From assembly GCA_934718785.1 (NCBI GenBank), contig CAKVAF010000006.1, positions 1 through 64,000 of the forward strand: a DNA stretch of 64,000 nt, written 5' to 3'. Below are positions 29,451 through 41,036 of the stretch, in pieces. A model generated the notes under the pieces. The model made no database searches, was not told the DNA's origin, and saw nothing but the letters and a program-made list of their open reading frames with translations. A program made the position numbers and the translations under genes. Numbering within the stretch: the first letter of the stretch is position 1; each line of letters opens with the position of its first letter. Source of the stretch: an uncultured Campylobacter sp. (GTDB lineage: Bacteria > Campylobacterota > Campylobacteria > Campylobacterales > Campylobacteraceae).

Positions 29451-31948
29451 AGCTCATCATTTTTAGTTCTACGCGCTCGGTGCGTGAGTTTTACGAGCAA
29501 GCAAAGAGCGAAAATGCGCTTTTGCCTAAGGCGATGAGTTTGGGCGAGTTTTTAGAGCGCGTTTTGTTGTGTAAAGATACGCATAAAAGGCGCGCGAGTA
29601 AATATGAAGCCTTGCTTTTAATGCAAAAAGCGTGTTTGGAGTGCAAAAAAAGCGAAGAAGTGCTGAAAATCCCTAGCAATTTTTTTGCCTTTTTGAAAAA
29701 TTATGAATATTTATTTTCTTTTTTTAATGAGCTTGTTTTAGCGCAAAAAAGCGTGCAAGATATTAGGATTAAGGATGCTTACGCGCTTTTTGATGAGCAT
29801 TTAGACATTTTAGATGAGCTTTTTAAAATTTATCTTTTTAAGCTTGATGAAGTCGGGCTTTATGATGATTTGAGCCTGAAATTAAATTATGCTTTAAATT
29901 TAGACTTTTTAGATGAGTTTAGCGAGCTTGTTTTTCATTTGGATGGCTTTTTAAACGCTTTTGATGAAGAGCTTTGGCGTGAAATTTCAAAGCACATTGA
30001 GACAAAAATCATTTTAAAAACAAGCAAATTTAATATGGAACTTTTTTCAAATTTAAGCCTTTTTGAGAATTTAAATTTAAGTAAAAATAAAATTTATGAG
30101 CTTGATTTGAGCCAAAACAAACTTTTAAGCGAAAAAAGCTTTGATTATAAAGCAGATAAAATCAAGCTTAAAGCCTTTGAGCTTCGCAGTCTTCAAGCCA
30201 GCTTTGTTTTTAATGAAATCAGCGAATTTGTAAGAAGCGGCATTGAGAGTGATAAAATCGCGCTTATCGTGCCTGATGAGGAGTTTTGCGAGCTTTTAAG
30301 GCTTTTTGACAAAAACAATATGCTTAATTTTGCTAGCGGTATTAATATCGCGCAAAGTCTTTTTTACCAGCGTTTTAACGCGCTTTTTAATGCTCTTTGT
30401 GCGCCTAGTTTTGCGTATGATGAAAGAGATTTTAAGGCTTATTTTGAAAGCGAAGAAAGCGTTTTTGATATCAATAATACCGCGCTAAAAATCTTTGGGC
30501 TTGAAAATTTCAAAGAATTTAAAGAAAAATTTCATCAAAAAGCTAATTTCACGCATTTTGAAAATTTCATCAAAGAGCTTTTAAAAAGCGAAAATACAGA
30601 GCTTTGCAACAAGATTAATGAGGAGCTTTTTTATATCAAAAGTTTGCTTAAGGAAAATGAATTAAGCCTTAAGGAGCTTTTTGAGCTTTTTTTAATGCAG
30701 ATAAAGAGTATTCGTCTTAGTCATGTAAATGGCGGTGCGGTGCGTGTTTTAGGGCTTTTAGAAGGGCGTAATTTAAGCTTTGAGGGGCTCATTATCGTGG
30801 ATTTTAATGAAGAGTTCATCCCTAAACAAAGCGTAAATTCAATGTTTTTAAACGATAAAGTGCGAAAAAGTGCCGGGCTGATCAGCTTTGAAAAACGGCT
30901 AAACTTACAAAGATTTTATTATGAAAGCTTGATTAAAAATGCAAGTAAAATCAGCATTTGCTACACGCAAAATGAAGAAAGCGTGAAAAGTAGGCTACTT
31001 GATGAGCTTGAGATTGATCCTGAGTTTGATAAAATTTCTTTAAATTCTTATTTGCAGGCTTTAAGCTTAGATTATGAGCCAAGAAGCCTTGATTTAACGC
31101 CTTTAAATCCTCCACAAATGCGCTTTAATCTTTTTGCCAAAGCCCTTTCAAATTCGCGCTTTGAAAGCTTTGTAAAGCATAAAAGAACCTTTTTTTACAA
31201 ACATATCTTAAAAATCCCTGAAGCACGCGCATTAAGCCTAGAGCCAAGCAAGCTTGAGCAGGGGATATTTTTGCATTCTTTGCTTGAAGAGTATTATCAA
31301 AAAGGGCAGGATTTTTTTGATGAGAAGGCCTTTGTGAAACTCTTAGATAAAAAGACTTTTAAGCCTTTTTCAAGGCTTGAGCTTGAAATTTTAAAACTCG
31401 AGATTAAAGGCTTTTCTCAAATTCAAAACGCACATTTTGCGCAAGGCTTTAGAGTGCTTGAGAGTGAGCTAGATTTTAATAAAAGTCCCCATGAGTTTAT
31501 GCTTTTAAACGGCGTTAAAATCAAGCTTTGCGGTAAGATTGATAGAGTGGATATAAAAGGTGCGGATAAAGAAAAAATCATTTCGCTCAGTTTAAATACG
31601 CCAAACTCTCAAAACAATTCGAGTTTAATCACGCAAGCAAATAATGAAAATTTAATCGCTTCAAAGGGTGCAAATCTTTTTATTTTTGATTATAAAAGTG
31701 GTAAATTACCCGATACTAGCTCCTTTCAACTCGCCTTTTATAAAGCACTTTTAAACGCGCCAGAAGCTAGGGCTTGCTTTTATTCTTTCAAGCAAAACAG
31801 CGCACAATATGTAGGCAAAAGCTTTAATGAGCTTGAAAAAGCACTTTTAGAAAGCTTTGAAGAGTGTCAAAAAGAAGTGCTTTTTGAAAATGCAAAGCAT
31901 AACGAGCATTGTGCTTATAAACTCATCTATGCAAAGGATGTCAAATGA
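29447..31948 (+). CDS. addB: AddB-like subunit of the AddAB recombination nuclease
   Basis: 833 residues. With AddA it processes double-strand breaks for RecA. The C-terminal PD-(D/E)xK nuclease site is visible as KIDRVDI followed by LFIFDYKSGK (D748, K750) and QLAFYKALL. The N-terminal part is a degenerate helicase-like region with no Walker A, as in other AddB proteins. Overlaps at both ends (four bases each) place it in one operon with the CcoH-like gene and addA. Confidence 0.88.
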   Translation: MKLIIFSSTRSVREFYEQAKSENALLPKAMSLGEFLERVLLCKDTHKRRASKYEALLLMQKACLECKKSEEVLKIPSNFFAFLKNYEYLFSFFNELVLAQKSVQDIRIKDAYALFDEHLDILDELFKIYLFKLDEVGLYDDLSLKLNYALNLDFLDEFSELVFHLDGFLNAFDEELWREISKHIETKIILKTSKFNMELFSNLSLFENLNLSKNKIYELDLSQNKLLSEKSFDYKADKIKLKAFELRSLQASFVFNEISEFVRSGIESDKIALIVPDEEFCELLRLFDKNNMLNFASGINIAQSLFYQRFNALFNALCAPSFAYDERDFKAYFESEESVFDINNTALKIFGLENFKEFKEKFHQKANFTHFENFIKELLKSENTELCNKINEELFYIKSLLKENELSLKELFELFLMQIKSIRLSHVNGGAVRVLGLLEGRNLSFEGLIIVDFNEEFIPKQSVNSMFLNDKVRKSAGLISFEKRLNLQRFYYESLIKNASKISICYTQNEESVKSRLLDELEIDPEFDKISLNSYLQALSLDYEPRSLDLTPLNPPQMRFNLFAKALSNSRFESFVKHKRTFFYKHILKIPEARALSLEPSKLEQGIFLHSLLEEYYQKGQDFFDEKAFVKLLDKKTFKPFSRLELEILKLEIKGFSQIQNAHFAQGFRVLESELDFNKSPHEFMLLNGVKIKLCGKIDRVDIKGADKEKIISLSLNTPNSQNNSSLITQANNENLIASKGANLFIFDYKSGKLPDTSSFQLAFYKALLNAPEARACFYSFKQNSAQYVGKSFNELEKALLESFEECQKEVLFENAKHNEHCAYKLIYAKDVK

Positions 31949-34734
31949 GCTTTGAGCCCTTTTTAGCCCTAGAAGCCAGTGCTGGTAGTGGAAAAACCTT
32001 TGCTCTTAGCGTTCGCTTTGTCGCTCTTATTTTAAAGGGTGCTAGAGTGAGCGAAATTTTAGCGCTGACTTTTTCAAAAAAAGCCACAAACGAGATGAAA
32101 GAGCGCATTATCGATACTTTTTTAAATTTAAAAAAAGAAGACAAGAAAAACGAGCTTAACGCTCTTTGCGCGCTTTTAGAAAAGAGTGAGAGCGAAATTT
32201 TAGCGCTTAGAGATTTGAAAAAAGAAGAGTTTTTAAGAAGCGATTTAAAGATTTTTACCTTTGATAGCTTTTTTGCTAAGATTTTGCGCGCTTTTTCTTT
32301 AAATTTAGGGCTGATGAGCGATTTTGAAATCAGCGAAGAAGAGCTTGACACCCAAGCGCTTTTTATCAAGTGTTTGAGCCAAAGCGAGCTTGAGAGTTTA
32401 GCTCTTTATATGCAAAAAGTGGATCATCGTTTTTTAGATGATTTAGAAATTTTATACAAAAATGCCTTTAAAGATGAGGTCAAAGCCGCGCTAGAGCCTA
32501 GTTTAGAGCCTGTCAAAACGGCATTTTTTGAGCTTAAAGACTACGCGCTCAGTCTTAGCCAAAATACACATTTAACAAACAATTTTGAGTTTAAAACGGA
32601 TGAGTTTTCACCAAATGAGCTTTGTGATCATGCTATCATTAAGGATTTAAACAAAAATTATTTTAAGATTTTTATAAACGATGAGATTTTTTTAAAAAAA
32701 CGACAAAATTTAATTGACGCTCTCAACGCCTACGCTAATGCGCTTGAAACCTTTAAAATCCATCAAATTCAAAGCCTTTTAGAAAAATATAAATTCGCAA
32801 AAAACGCCTTAAATAAAGAAAAAAACACCCTTTCATTCAAAGATGTGGCTTTAAATGTCTATGAATTAAGCCAGCAAGAAGGCTTTAGCGATCTTGTGTA
32901 TTTTCATTTAGACGCGCAAATTTCGCATTTACTCATCGATGAGTTTCAAGATACAGATTTCATTCAATATGAAATTTTAAAGCCTTTAATCAGCGAGCTG
33001 GTCTCTGGCAAGGGCGCTAAAGAGTGGCGCAGCTTTTTTTATGTGGGCGATAAAAAACAAAGCATTTATGGCTTTAGGGGTGGCAAAAAGGAGCTTTTTG
33101 ATAAATTGCAGCAAGATTTTCCACAAATCAAGCTTGAAAAACTTGATACAAATTACCGAAGTGGCGCGCTTTTGGTGGATTTTGTCAATGAAGTGTTTAA
33201 AAACAAATATAAAGGCTATAAACCACAAAAAAGCGTGAATTTAGGCGGATTTATCAAAATCACTATGAGCGAAAACTCATCTCAAACGCCTAAAAATTGT
33301 ATGTTTGAAGCGGCTTTAAAAGAGCTTGAGTTTTTAAAGCTTAAGGGTGCGAATTTAAACAAAACCGCGATTTTATGCTGGCAAAATAAAGAAGCTGATG
33401 AGCTTGTCGCCTTTTTAAAAGAAAGAAATTTCAAAGCCTACACGCAAAGTAATATTTTGCTTGAGAAAAAAGCAAACATTTGCGTGCTGCTTGAGTATGC
33501 GAAATACTGCATTTTTGGCGATTTGCTTTATTTAGAAAATGTCAAAGCACTTTTAAATCCTGCTTTTTTGATCGAGCAAGAGCAGCTCAATAGAATCTTA
33601 AAAACAAAAACAAAGCCAAAGCTTTTCATCCCAGCAAGGCTTGAGCTAAGATTAAACGAAAATCCAGCTCAAATTTGTCTTTATTTGGCTAAAAAATTAA
33701 AGCTAAATCTTGCCGATAGCGCGCTCATTCAATACCTAGAATACGCAAGAAGCAAAGAAAACTTTTTAGAACTTTTATTTGAGCCTTGTTTAAAAAAGAC
33801 TGCAAATGATGAGAATTTAGGCATTAGCGTGATGACGGTGCATAAGTCTAAGGGGCTGGAGTTTGAAAATGTGATTTTACTAGATGCAATTTCGCAGTCT
33901 CAAAATGATAAAAGTCATTTAATGCTTGAAATTGATATTCAAAAAGGTGTGCAGCTTAAAATCAAAGATAGCATACGCCAAGCCACGAAAGAGCCAGATT
34001 TTACTCACTTTATACAAAAAAAGGAGCAAGGCGAGCTTGAAAATGACTTAAATTCGCTTTATGTGGCTTTTACGCGGGCTAAAAACGCTCTTTTTGTGAT
34101 TAAAAAACACATTGCAGTTTCTAGGGTGGCAAATTATTTTGATGATGAAAAATATCTCAAGCTTGAATGCTTCGAAAAAGGCGAAATACTTCCTAGTGCT
34201 CATTCAAAAGAAGATGATAAAAGTGTTGATAAAAAACTTGAGTTTGTAAAAATCCCCACACAAACAAGCGAGAAAAATATCGCACCAAATAGCGACGCGA
34301 TAAGATTTGGCGAAGCATTTCATTATATGATGCAGCATTTAAGCTTAAAAGATTTTAGCAATTTAGAAAGGCTTAAAACGCGCATTTTCAAGCTTTATCA
34401 TCATTTTTTAGATGAAAAAAGCTTAAAAGATCTCATCAATCGCGTGTGTAATTTAATCAATGAACCTAAATTTAGAGCTTTAATTAAAGATAAAGAGCAT
34501 TTAAAAGAACAGCCCATAAGCTTTGAAAATCAAATTAAGCAGCTGGATTTACTTTGTTTAAGTGATGATGAAGCCTTGATTATTGATTATAAAACGGGTG
34601 AGCAGGATACTAGTGAACATCAAACTCAGGTAAAAACTTACAAAAAGGGCATTGAAGCGATTTTACAAAAACCCAGCACAAAAGCAGTTTTGATTTATGC
34701 CTTAAAAGATGAAATTAAATTTATTGAAATTTAA
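31945..34734 (+). CDS. addA: AddA helicase-nuclease (UvrD/RecB type)
   Basis: 929 residues. Walker A ASAGSGKT is at 11-18, LTFSKKATNEMKERI is motif Ia, LLIDEFQDTD is Walker B, and MTVHKSKGLEFENV and YVAFTRAKNALF are motifs V and VI. The C-terminal nuclease has ALIIDYKTGE (D881) and QVKTYKKGI. It forms the helicase-nuclease with AddB that resects DNA ends. Confidence 0.95.
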   Translation: MSFEPFLALEASAGSGKTFALSVRFVALILKGARVSEILALTFSKKATNEMKERIIDTFLNLKKEDKKNELNALCALLEKSESEILALRDLKKEEFLRSDLKIFTFDSFFAKILRAFSLNLGLMSDFEISEEELDTQALFIKCLSQSELESLALYMQKVDHRFLDDLEILYKNAFKDEVKAALEPSLEPVKTAFFELKDYALSLSQNTHLTNNFEFKTDEFSPNELCDHAIIKDLNKNYFKIFINDEIFLKKRQNLIDALNAYANALETFKIHQIQSLLEKYKFAKNALNKEKNTLSFKDVALNVYELSQQEGFSDLVYFHLDAQISHLLIDEFQDTDFIQYEILKPLISELVSGKGAKEWRSFFYVGDKKQSIYGFRGGKKELFDKLQQDFPQIKLEKLDTNYRSGALLVDFVNEVFKNKYKGYKPQKSVNLGGFIKITMSENSSQTPKNCMFEAALKELEFLKLKGANLNKTAILCWQNKEADELVAFLKERNFKAYTQSNILLEKKANICVLLEYAKYCIFGDLLYLENVKALLNPAFLIEQEQLNRILKTKTKPKLFIPARLELRLNENPAQICLYLAKKLKLNLADSALIQYLEYARSKENFLELLFEPCLKKTANDENLGISVMTVHKSKGLEFENVILLDAISQSQNDKSHLMLEIDIQKGVQLKIKDSIRQATKEPDFTHFIQKKEQGELENDLNSLYVAFTRAKNALFVIKKHIAVSRVANYFDDEKYLKLECFEKGEILPSAHSKEDDKSVDKKLEFVKIPTQTSEKNIAPNSDAIRFGEAFHYMMQHLSLKDFSNLERLKTRIFKLYHHFLDEKSLKDLINRVCNLINEPKFRALIKDKEHLKEQPISFENQIKQLDLLCLSDDEALIIDYKTGEQDTSEHQTQVKTYKKGIEAILQKPSTKAVLIYALKDEIKFIEI

Positions 34735-34828
34735 ATTTTAATAAAAAATAGTAGCACAAGCGAAGCAATTCATAATTTTTAACAAAATTTCAAAATTCAA
34801 ATCGGAAAGATTTTAAAGAAATAAATAT

Positions 34829-34902
34829 GCTTGTCGCTTTGAGCTTAAAACGACAAGCGGTAAAAGTGTGCTCAATTTAAGCATTTTAAATTTAAACACA
34901 CT
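34829..34902 (-). terminator. hairpins after groEL
   Basis: Reading the minus strand, AGTGTG/CACACT arms (34865-34902) come first. An 8-bp stem GCTTGTCG/CGACAAGC (34829-34858, 14-nt loop) follows and is trailed by ATATTTATTTCTTT. The second is the likelier terminator for groESL. addA ends upstream on the other strand, so it may serve both. Confidence 0.5.
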
Positions 34903-34921
34903 CATATTTAAAAGGCTGAGC

Positions 34922-36562
<1,641 letters not shown>

Positions 36563-36644
36563 TTATCCTTTTAAATTTAAATTAGCCTTGCGGCTTTGAT
36601 TTAAGCTTTTAAGCTTAATTTGATTAGCTTAAACTTTTTAAGCC

Positions 36645-36905
36645 TTATTTTACAATGCCTAGCACATCATCAATGCTTAGCACGAGATATTCTTCGCTGC
36701 CAAGCTTGACTTCTGTGCCGCCGTATTTTGCAAAAAGCACCTTGTCGCCGTCTTTAATATCGCTTACTTCCTTGCTTACAGCAATAATTTCGCCCATTAA
36801 AGGTTTTTCTTTGGCATTATCTGGTATAATTATGCCAGAAGCTGTTTTATTAGTTTCTTCCACGCGCTTAACCAAAACGCGTTTGCCTAAAGGTTGAAAA
36901 TTCAT
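36645..36905 (-). CDS. groES: co-chaperonin GroES
   Basis: 86 residues. It forms the heptameric lid of Gro[15 protein letters not shown] and the mobile loop TASGIIIPD are clear. The leader carries a CIRCE operator and TATAAT box, so the pair is expected to be HrcA-repressed. Confidence 0.99.
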   Translation of the reverse strand: MNFQPLGKRVLVKRVEETNKTASGIIIPDNAKEKPLMGEIIAVSKEVSDIKDGDKVLFAKYGGTEVKLGSEEYLVLSIDDVLGIVK

Positions 36906-36931
36906 TATTTGTCCTTTCTGTTTTAGTGGAA

Positions 36932-36960
36932 TTTATCACTCTTAACTTGTGAGTGATAAA
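36932..36960 (-). promoter_or_regulatory. CIRCE-type operator of groESL
   Basis: TTTATCACTC, nine bases, GAGTGATAAA: a perfect inverted repeat. The CIRCE consensus bound by HrcA is TTAGCACTC-N9-GAGTGCTAA; only the G/C at position 4 of each arm is changed, and symmetrically. It lies just downstream of the -10 box and so covers the transcription start. Confidence 0.9.
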
Positions 36961-36966
36961 ATTATA
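36961..36966 (-). promoter_or_regulatory. -10 box of the groESL promoter
   Basis: TATAAT on the minus strand, adjoining the CIRCE repeat. The groES ATG is about 55 bases downstream. Confidence 0.7.
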
Positions 36967-37010
36967 CACATAAAAATGAATTTTGTCAAGACCTTAAGCA
37001 AAAAATTTAA

Positions 37011-37041
37011 TAAAACTTTAGTCAAACTTGCTAAAGTTTTA
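37011..37041 (+). promoter_or_regulatory. 11-bp perfect inverted repeat before the AsmA-like gene
   Basis: TAAAACTTTAG, a nine-base spacer, CTAAAGTTTTA. The right arm runs into TTTTATAAAT, a possible -10, 27 bases before the AsmA-like ATG. The arm and spacer geometry resembles CIRCE although the sequence differs. A repressor site is the simplest reading; a hairpin in the 5' leader is the alternative. Confidence 0.5.
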
Positions 37042-37067
37042 TAAATAAAATGATGAAAGGTTGTGAG

Positions 37068-39383
37068 ATGAAAAAAGCTATTTCCATTATTTTAGCACTT
37101 TTGGTGCTGCTTTTTCTTGGAATTTATACCCTGCTTTTTAGCTCCTTTGGTAATTCTTTAATCGCAAATTTTGCTACAAAAAAGGCTAAAGAGCTTGCAG
37201 GACTTGATATAAATATAAGTAAATTTAAATTAAGCTTTTCAGATTTAAACGCACAAATTTTCATCTCCAAACTTGCCATTTTAGATATAAATGGAAGTTT
37301 AAGTCCCTTTAAACTAGGCTTTGATTTAGATTATGCCTTGAGCTTAAATAAAGAAGCGGCGAGTGATTTAAACTTAAATTTAAAGGATAATATTAATTTT
37401 AAAGGTAAAATAATAGGCGTAGCAAGTGATTTTAATGCAAATGGTGCGGGTGAGCTTTTAGGCTCTAAGGCTGAGTTTAGTGCTAAAATTTTAGATTATT
37501 CTCCCATTGAGCTTAAATTAAATGCGTCAAATTTAAAGATAGAAGAGCTTTTAAGCTTACTTTCAAAGCCCATTTATGCGAAAGGAATTATAAGCTTAAA
37601 TGCTGATATTTTAGCTCAAAATTTAAAGCCTGATGGTAATGCACTCATTAATATTGATACAAGTTCTATCAACTATGAGCTGATTCATAAGGATTTTAAT
37701 CTAAGCCTACCAGCTAAAAGTGAAATTAAGGGTAAAATTATCGCTGTGATTAAAAATGACAATGTCCTTGCAAAAAGCGAAATTTACAATGATTATTTAA
37801 AATTTAATACCCAAAATACTCTTTTAAATTTAAACAATAAGGCTTTAAATAGTGATTTTAGTTTGCAAATTGCCCAATTAGCCAAGCTTGAAAAATTATT
37901 AAAAATAGGAGCAAAAGGAGCTTTGCAAATAGATGGCAATGCAAGTCTTGATAATTTTGCCCTAAATTCGCTAAATGCTAAAGTAAAGGGCGAAAAAATG
38001 AGTGCTTTAAATTTGCCTCAAACGAATTTAAATTTAGATTTAGTTAGCAAACTTGATAAAGATACTATCAATTTTATTTCTATTTTAAACTCAAGTTTGC
38101 TTGAAATTCCAAATCTCACAGGCTCTTATAAAATAGCAAAAAAAGCTCTAAGCCTAGATACTCAAATTTTAATCCCTGATTTAAACGCCTTTAAAGAGTT
38201 AGCTGGCACTTCCTTGCAAGGCAGCGCAAAAGCTGATATCAAAGCAGAGCTTGAAGAAAGCTCTATTAAAAGCTTGCAAGCTGATGCAAATATCGCGGAC
38301 GGTAGTATTAAAGCTCATTCAAATGGGCAAAATCTTAGCCTAAATATTAAAGAGCTAGACCTTGCTAAAGCCCTAGTTTTACTCGCTCAGCCAGCCTATG
38401 CAAGTGGGGCGCTCAATGCGAATTTAAACTTAAGCTCACTGGATATGAAAAAGCTAAATGGCACTTATGAGCTTTCAAGTAACGGGATTTTAGGACAAAA
38501 GGCTTTAAGTAAGCTTTTAGAAAAAAACTTTCCTGCAAATGCTAAATTTAATCTCCAAGCAAAAGGCGATATCAAAGATTCTATATTAAACTTTGAGAGC
38601 GTTTTAAAAAGCGATTTGGCAAATTTAAATTCTTTTAAAGGCTCTTTTAATATAAATAAGACCTTGCTTAATTCAAACTTTATTCTTGATACCTATGATT
38701 TTTCAAGGCTTTCTTTTTTAGCAGGGCGAAAACTGAGCGGCAAGGCTCTTTTTACTGGCGATTTAGGCTTTGACAAGGCTTTAAATTTAAAAGTTTTAAG
38801 CGAGAATTTATATCAAGGAAAGCTTGATTTAAAGCTCGCAAACAAGGTTTTAAAAGCTGATATTAAAGAAGTTGATTTCTCATCTTTGATGAAAGGACTT
38901 GACTTGCCTGATTATTATTTAGGCAAAGCAGCTGTGACTGTGGATTATAATTTGCTTAATGAAGCAGGCACAGCAGCAGCAAAGCTTAATGAAGCAAAGC
39001 TTAAAAACACCAAGCTCGTGCAAGCTTTATCAGCTTTGGTGCGTAAAAACTTAAGCGAAGATTCTTTTAACAAAGCTGACATAATTGCAAATTTAAGCAA
39101 AAACGATATAAAATTAAATGTAAATACCAGCGCGACTCACATTGATTTTAGCATTATAAACGGCCACATCAATAAAAATAATTATGCTTTAAATTTGCCA
39201 TTTAACTTAGTCGTTGATAGAGCAAATTTCAAGGGCAACATCAAAGGCACGAGTGAAAATCCTAGTCTTAGTCTTGATGCAAATTCAGTGATAAAATCAG
39301 CCGCTGAAGGTCTGCTTAAGGATGAAAAGGTCAAGGATAAGGTCGATAAGCAAATCAACAAGCTTTTAAATAAAATTTTTTAA
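37068..39383 (+). CDS. AsmA/YdbH-like large membrane-anchored protein
   Basis: 771 residues from ATG 37068 (MKKAISIILALL), behind AAAGG; a reading from 37050 adds six residues. One N-terminal membrane anchor (about 4-25) is followed by a long Leu/Asn/Lys-rich, beta-strand-like periplasmic region with repeating short units. The last 30 residues (KSAAEGLLKDEKVKDKVDKQ) are helical. The pattern fits AsmA-like/DUF748-type proteins, now thought to bridge the periplasm for lipid traffic. The role is inferred. The ABC exporter gene follows 16 bases later. Confidence 0.65.
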   Translation: MKKAISIILALLVLLFLGIYTLLFSSFGNSLIANFATKKAKELAGLDINISKFKLSFSDLNAQIFISKLAILDINGSLSPFKLGFDLDYALSLNKEAASDLNLNLKDNINFKGKIIGVASDFNANGAGELLGSKAEFSAKILDYSPIELKLNASNLKIEELLSLLSKPIYAKGIISLNADILAQNLKPDGNALINIDTSSINYELIHKDFNLSLPAKSEIKGKIIAVIKNDNVLAKSEIYNDYLKFNTQNTLLNLNNKALNSDFSLQIAQLAKLEKLLKIGAKGALQIDGNASLDNFALNSLNAKVKGEKMSALNLPQTNLNLDLVSKLDKDTINFISILNSSLLEIPNLTGSYKIAKKALSLDTQILIPDLNAFKELAGTSLQGSAKADIKAELEESSIKSLQADANIADGSIKAHSNGQNLSLNIKELDLAKALVLLAQPAYASGALNANLNLSSLDMKKLNGTYELSSNGILGQKALSKLLEKNFPANAKFNLQAKGDIKDSILNFESVLKSDLANLNSFKGSFNINKTLLNSNFILDTYDFSRLSFLAGRKLSGKALFTGDLGFDKALNLKVLSENLYQGKLDLKLANKVLKADIKEVDFSSLMKGLDLPDYYLGKAAVTVDYNLLNEAGTAAAKLNEAKLKNTKLVQALSALVRKNLSEDSFNKADIIANLSKNDIKLNVNTSATHIDFSIINGHINKNNYALNLPFNLVVDRANFKGNIKGTSENPSLSLDANSVIKSAAEGLLKDEKVKDKVDKQINKLLNKIF

Positions 39384-39399
39384 TTTATATGGATTTATA

Positions 39400-41034
39400 A
39401 TGAAATTTATCAAAGAATTACTTCTTAAAAACAAGCTTAAAATCGCCTTTTTCCTGCTTGTTAGTATTGCTACAAGCTTGCTGGGTGTGGGCGTTTTAGC
39501 CTTTATTAATAATTATTTATTAAAGCAAAGCGAGCAAAGCCTTGCGCTGATATTAGGCTTCGTGCTTATGCTTGTGGTGTTTTTTGCAAGCAGCGTTTTA
39601 GTCGAGCTTGCGCTCAGCATTTTTGGACAAAATTTCATTTATAAAATGCAACGCCGTGTCGTCAAGCAAATCCTAGATACAAATGTGTTAAAAATCGATA
39701 AAATCGGCAAGGCAAAGCTGCTAGCTTCTTTGAGCGCTGATGTGCGCACGGTGAGTTTTGGGCTTTTGCGCTTTCCTGATTTCATACAATCAAACATTTT
39801 AATCCTTTGCACCAGCGCTTATTTGTGCTATTTATCGCCTGAAATTTTCGCGCTTTGCTTTGTTTTCATCGCTTTTATTTTTTCTATCAATCACATTTTT
39901 ATGAAAAAAACTTATCAGTATTTCAAAAAAGCAAGGGATAATGATGACGCCTTGCAAAATGACTATCAAAACATCATCGACGGGCGCAAGGAGCTTACTT
40001 TAAACGCTTTTCGGGCTAAATTTTACTACGAGCATGATTTTGATAACAACGCGCGCGCGAAAAAACACAACAACACGATGAGTAATGTTATGCAAAGTTT
40101 ATCGAGCAACTGGACAAATGTCACTTTGCTCGCGCTCGTGGGGCTTGAGTTTTATTTCTCGCTGCATTTTGGCTGGGCTACATTTGAAGATGCGACGACG
40201 ATTGCTTTGGCGATATTTTTCTTAAGGACCCCGCTTTTTTCGATGATTTCGACCTTTCCTACGCTTTTAATGGCAAAAGTCGCGCTTGAAAAGATAGAAA
40301 AGCTTGATTTAGTAGAATTTAAAAGCGAATTTAGACTGGATCAGTTTAAAAACTCTTGGCAAAGCATTCATTTTAAAGAAGTGGCTTTTGCTTATGATGA
40401 GAAATTCAGCCTAAAGCCCACGACTTTGGATATTCACAAAGGAGAGCTTATCTTTTTAATCGGCAAAAACGGCAGCGGCAAAAGCACTTTTTCCATGCTT
40501 TTAGCAGGGCTCATTTTGTCAGAAAGTGGGGCGATTTATTTGGATGATTTAAAGATTACGCGCGAAAATTTAAGCCTTTACCGCTCTTTAATCACGGCGA
40601 TTTTTAGCGATTTTCATCTTTTTACGCAGACGATGAGAGATGAAAACTTTGCCGATAAAGCCAAAATTGATTACTGGCTTAAAGTGCTTAAACTTGAGAA
40701 TAAAACTCAAATTGAAAATAATACTTTGCAAATCACCAAGCTTTCCACAGGACAGCGCAAACGCCTTGCTATGCTTATAGCCTTGCTTGAAGAGCGCGAT
40801 ATACTTATACTTGATGAGTGGGCGGCTGATCAAGACCCTGTGTTTAGGCGCTTTTTTTATACTAAACTGCTGCCGCTTTTAAAACAAAGCGGTAAAACGA
40901 TTTTTGCTATCAGCCACGATGAAGCCTATTTTGATATGGCTGATCGCATTTTCTTAGCACAAAATGGCGTGATAAAAGAGCTTAAGGGCGAAAATATCAA
41001 AGAAATCGCCAAAAACGCCGTGGAGCATTTTTAA
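39400..41034 (+). CDS. ABC exporter, fused permease and ATPase (YojI/PvdE-like)
   Basis: 544 residues. Six hydrophobic segments in the first about 300 residues precede an ATPase domain with Walker A GKNGSGKST, signature LSTGQRKRLA, Walker B DILILDEWAADQDP and switch His in AISHDE. The short signature variant (LSTGQ) and the DEWAADQDP box are typical of the cyclic-peptide/siderophore exporter branch (YojI, PvdE, SyrD). The substrate is unknown. It is probably cotranscribed with the AsmA-like gene, and ends two bases from the convergent coaE. Confidence 0.85.
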   Translation: MKFIKELLLKNKLKIAFFLLVSIATSLLGVGVLAFINNYLLKQSEQSLALILGFVLMLVVFFASSVLVELALSIFGQNFIYKMQRRVVKQILDTNVLKIDKIGKAKLLASLSADVRTVSFGLLRFPDFIQSNILILCTSAYLCYLSPEIFALCFVFIAFIFSINHIFMKKTYQYFKKARDNDDALQNDYQNIIDGRKELTLNAFRAKFYYEHDFDNNARAKKHNNTMSNVMQSLSSNWTNVTLLALVGLEFYFSLHFGWATFEDATTIALAIFFLRTPLFSMISTFPTLLMAKVALEKIEKLDLVEFKSEFRLDQFKNSWQSIHFKEVAFAYDEKFSLKPTTLDIHKGELIFLIGKNGSGKSTFSMLLAGLILSESGAIYLDDLKITRENLSLYRSLITAIFSDFHLFTQTMRDENFADKAKIDYWLKVLKLENKTQIENNTLQITKLSTGQRKRLAMLIALLEERDILILDEWAADQDPVFRRFFYTKLLPLLKQSGKTIFAISHDEAYFDMADRIFLAQNGVIKELKGENIKEIAKNAVEHF

Positions 41035-41036
41035 AG

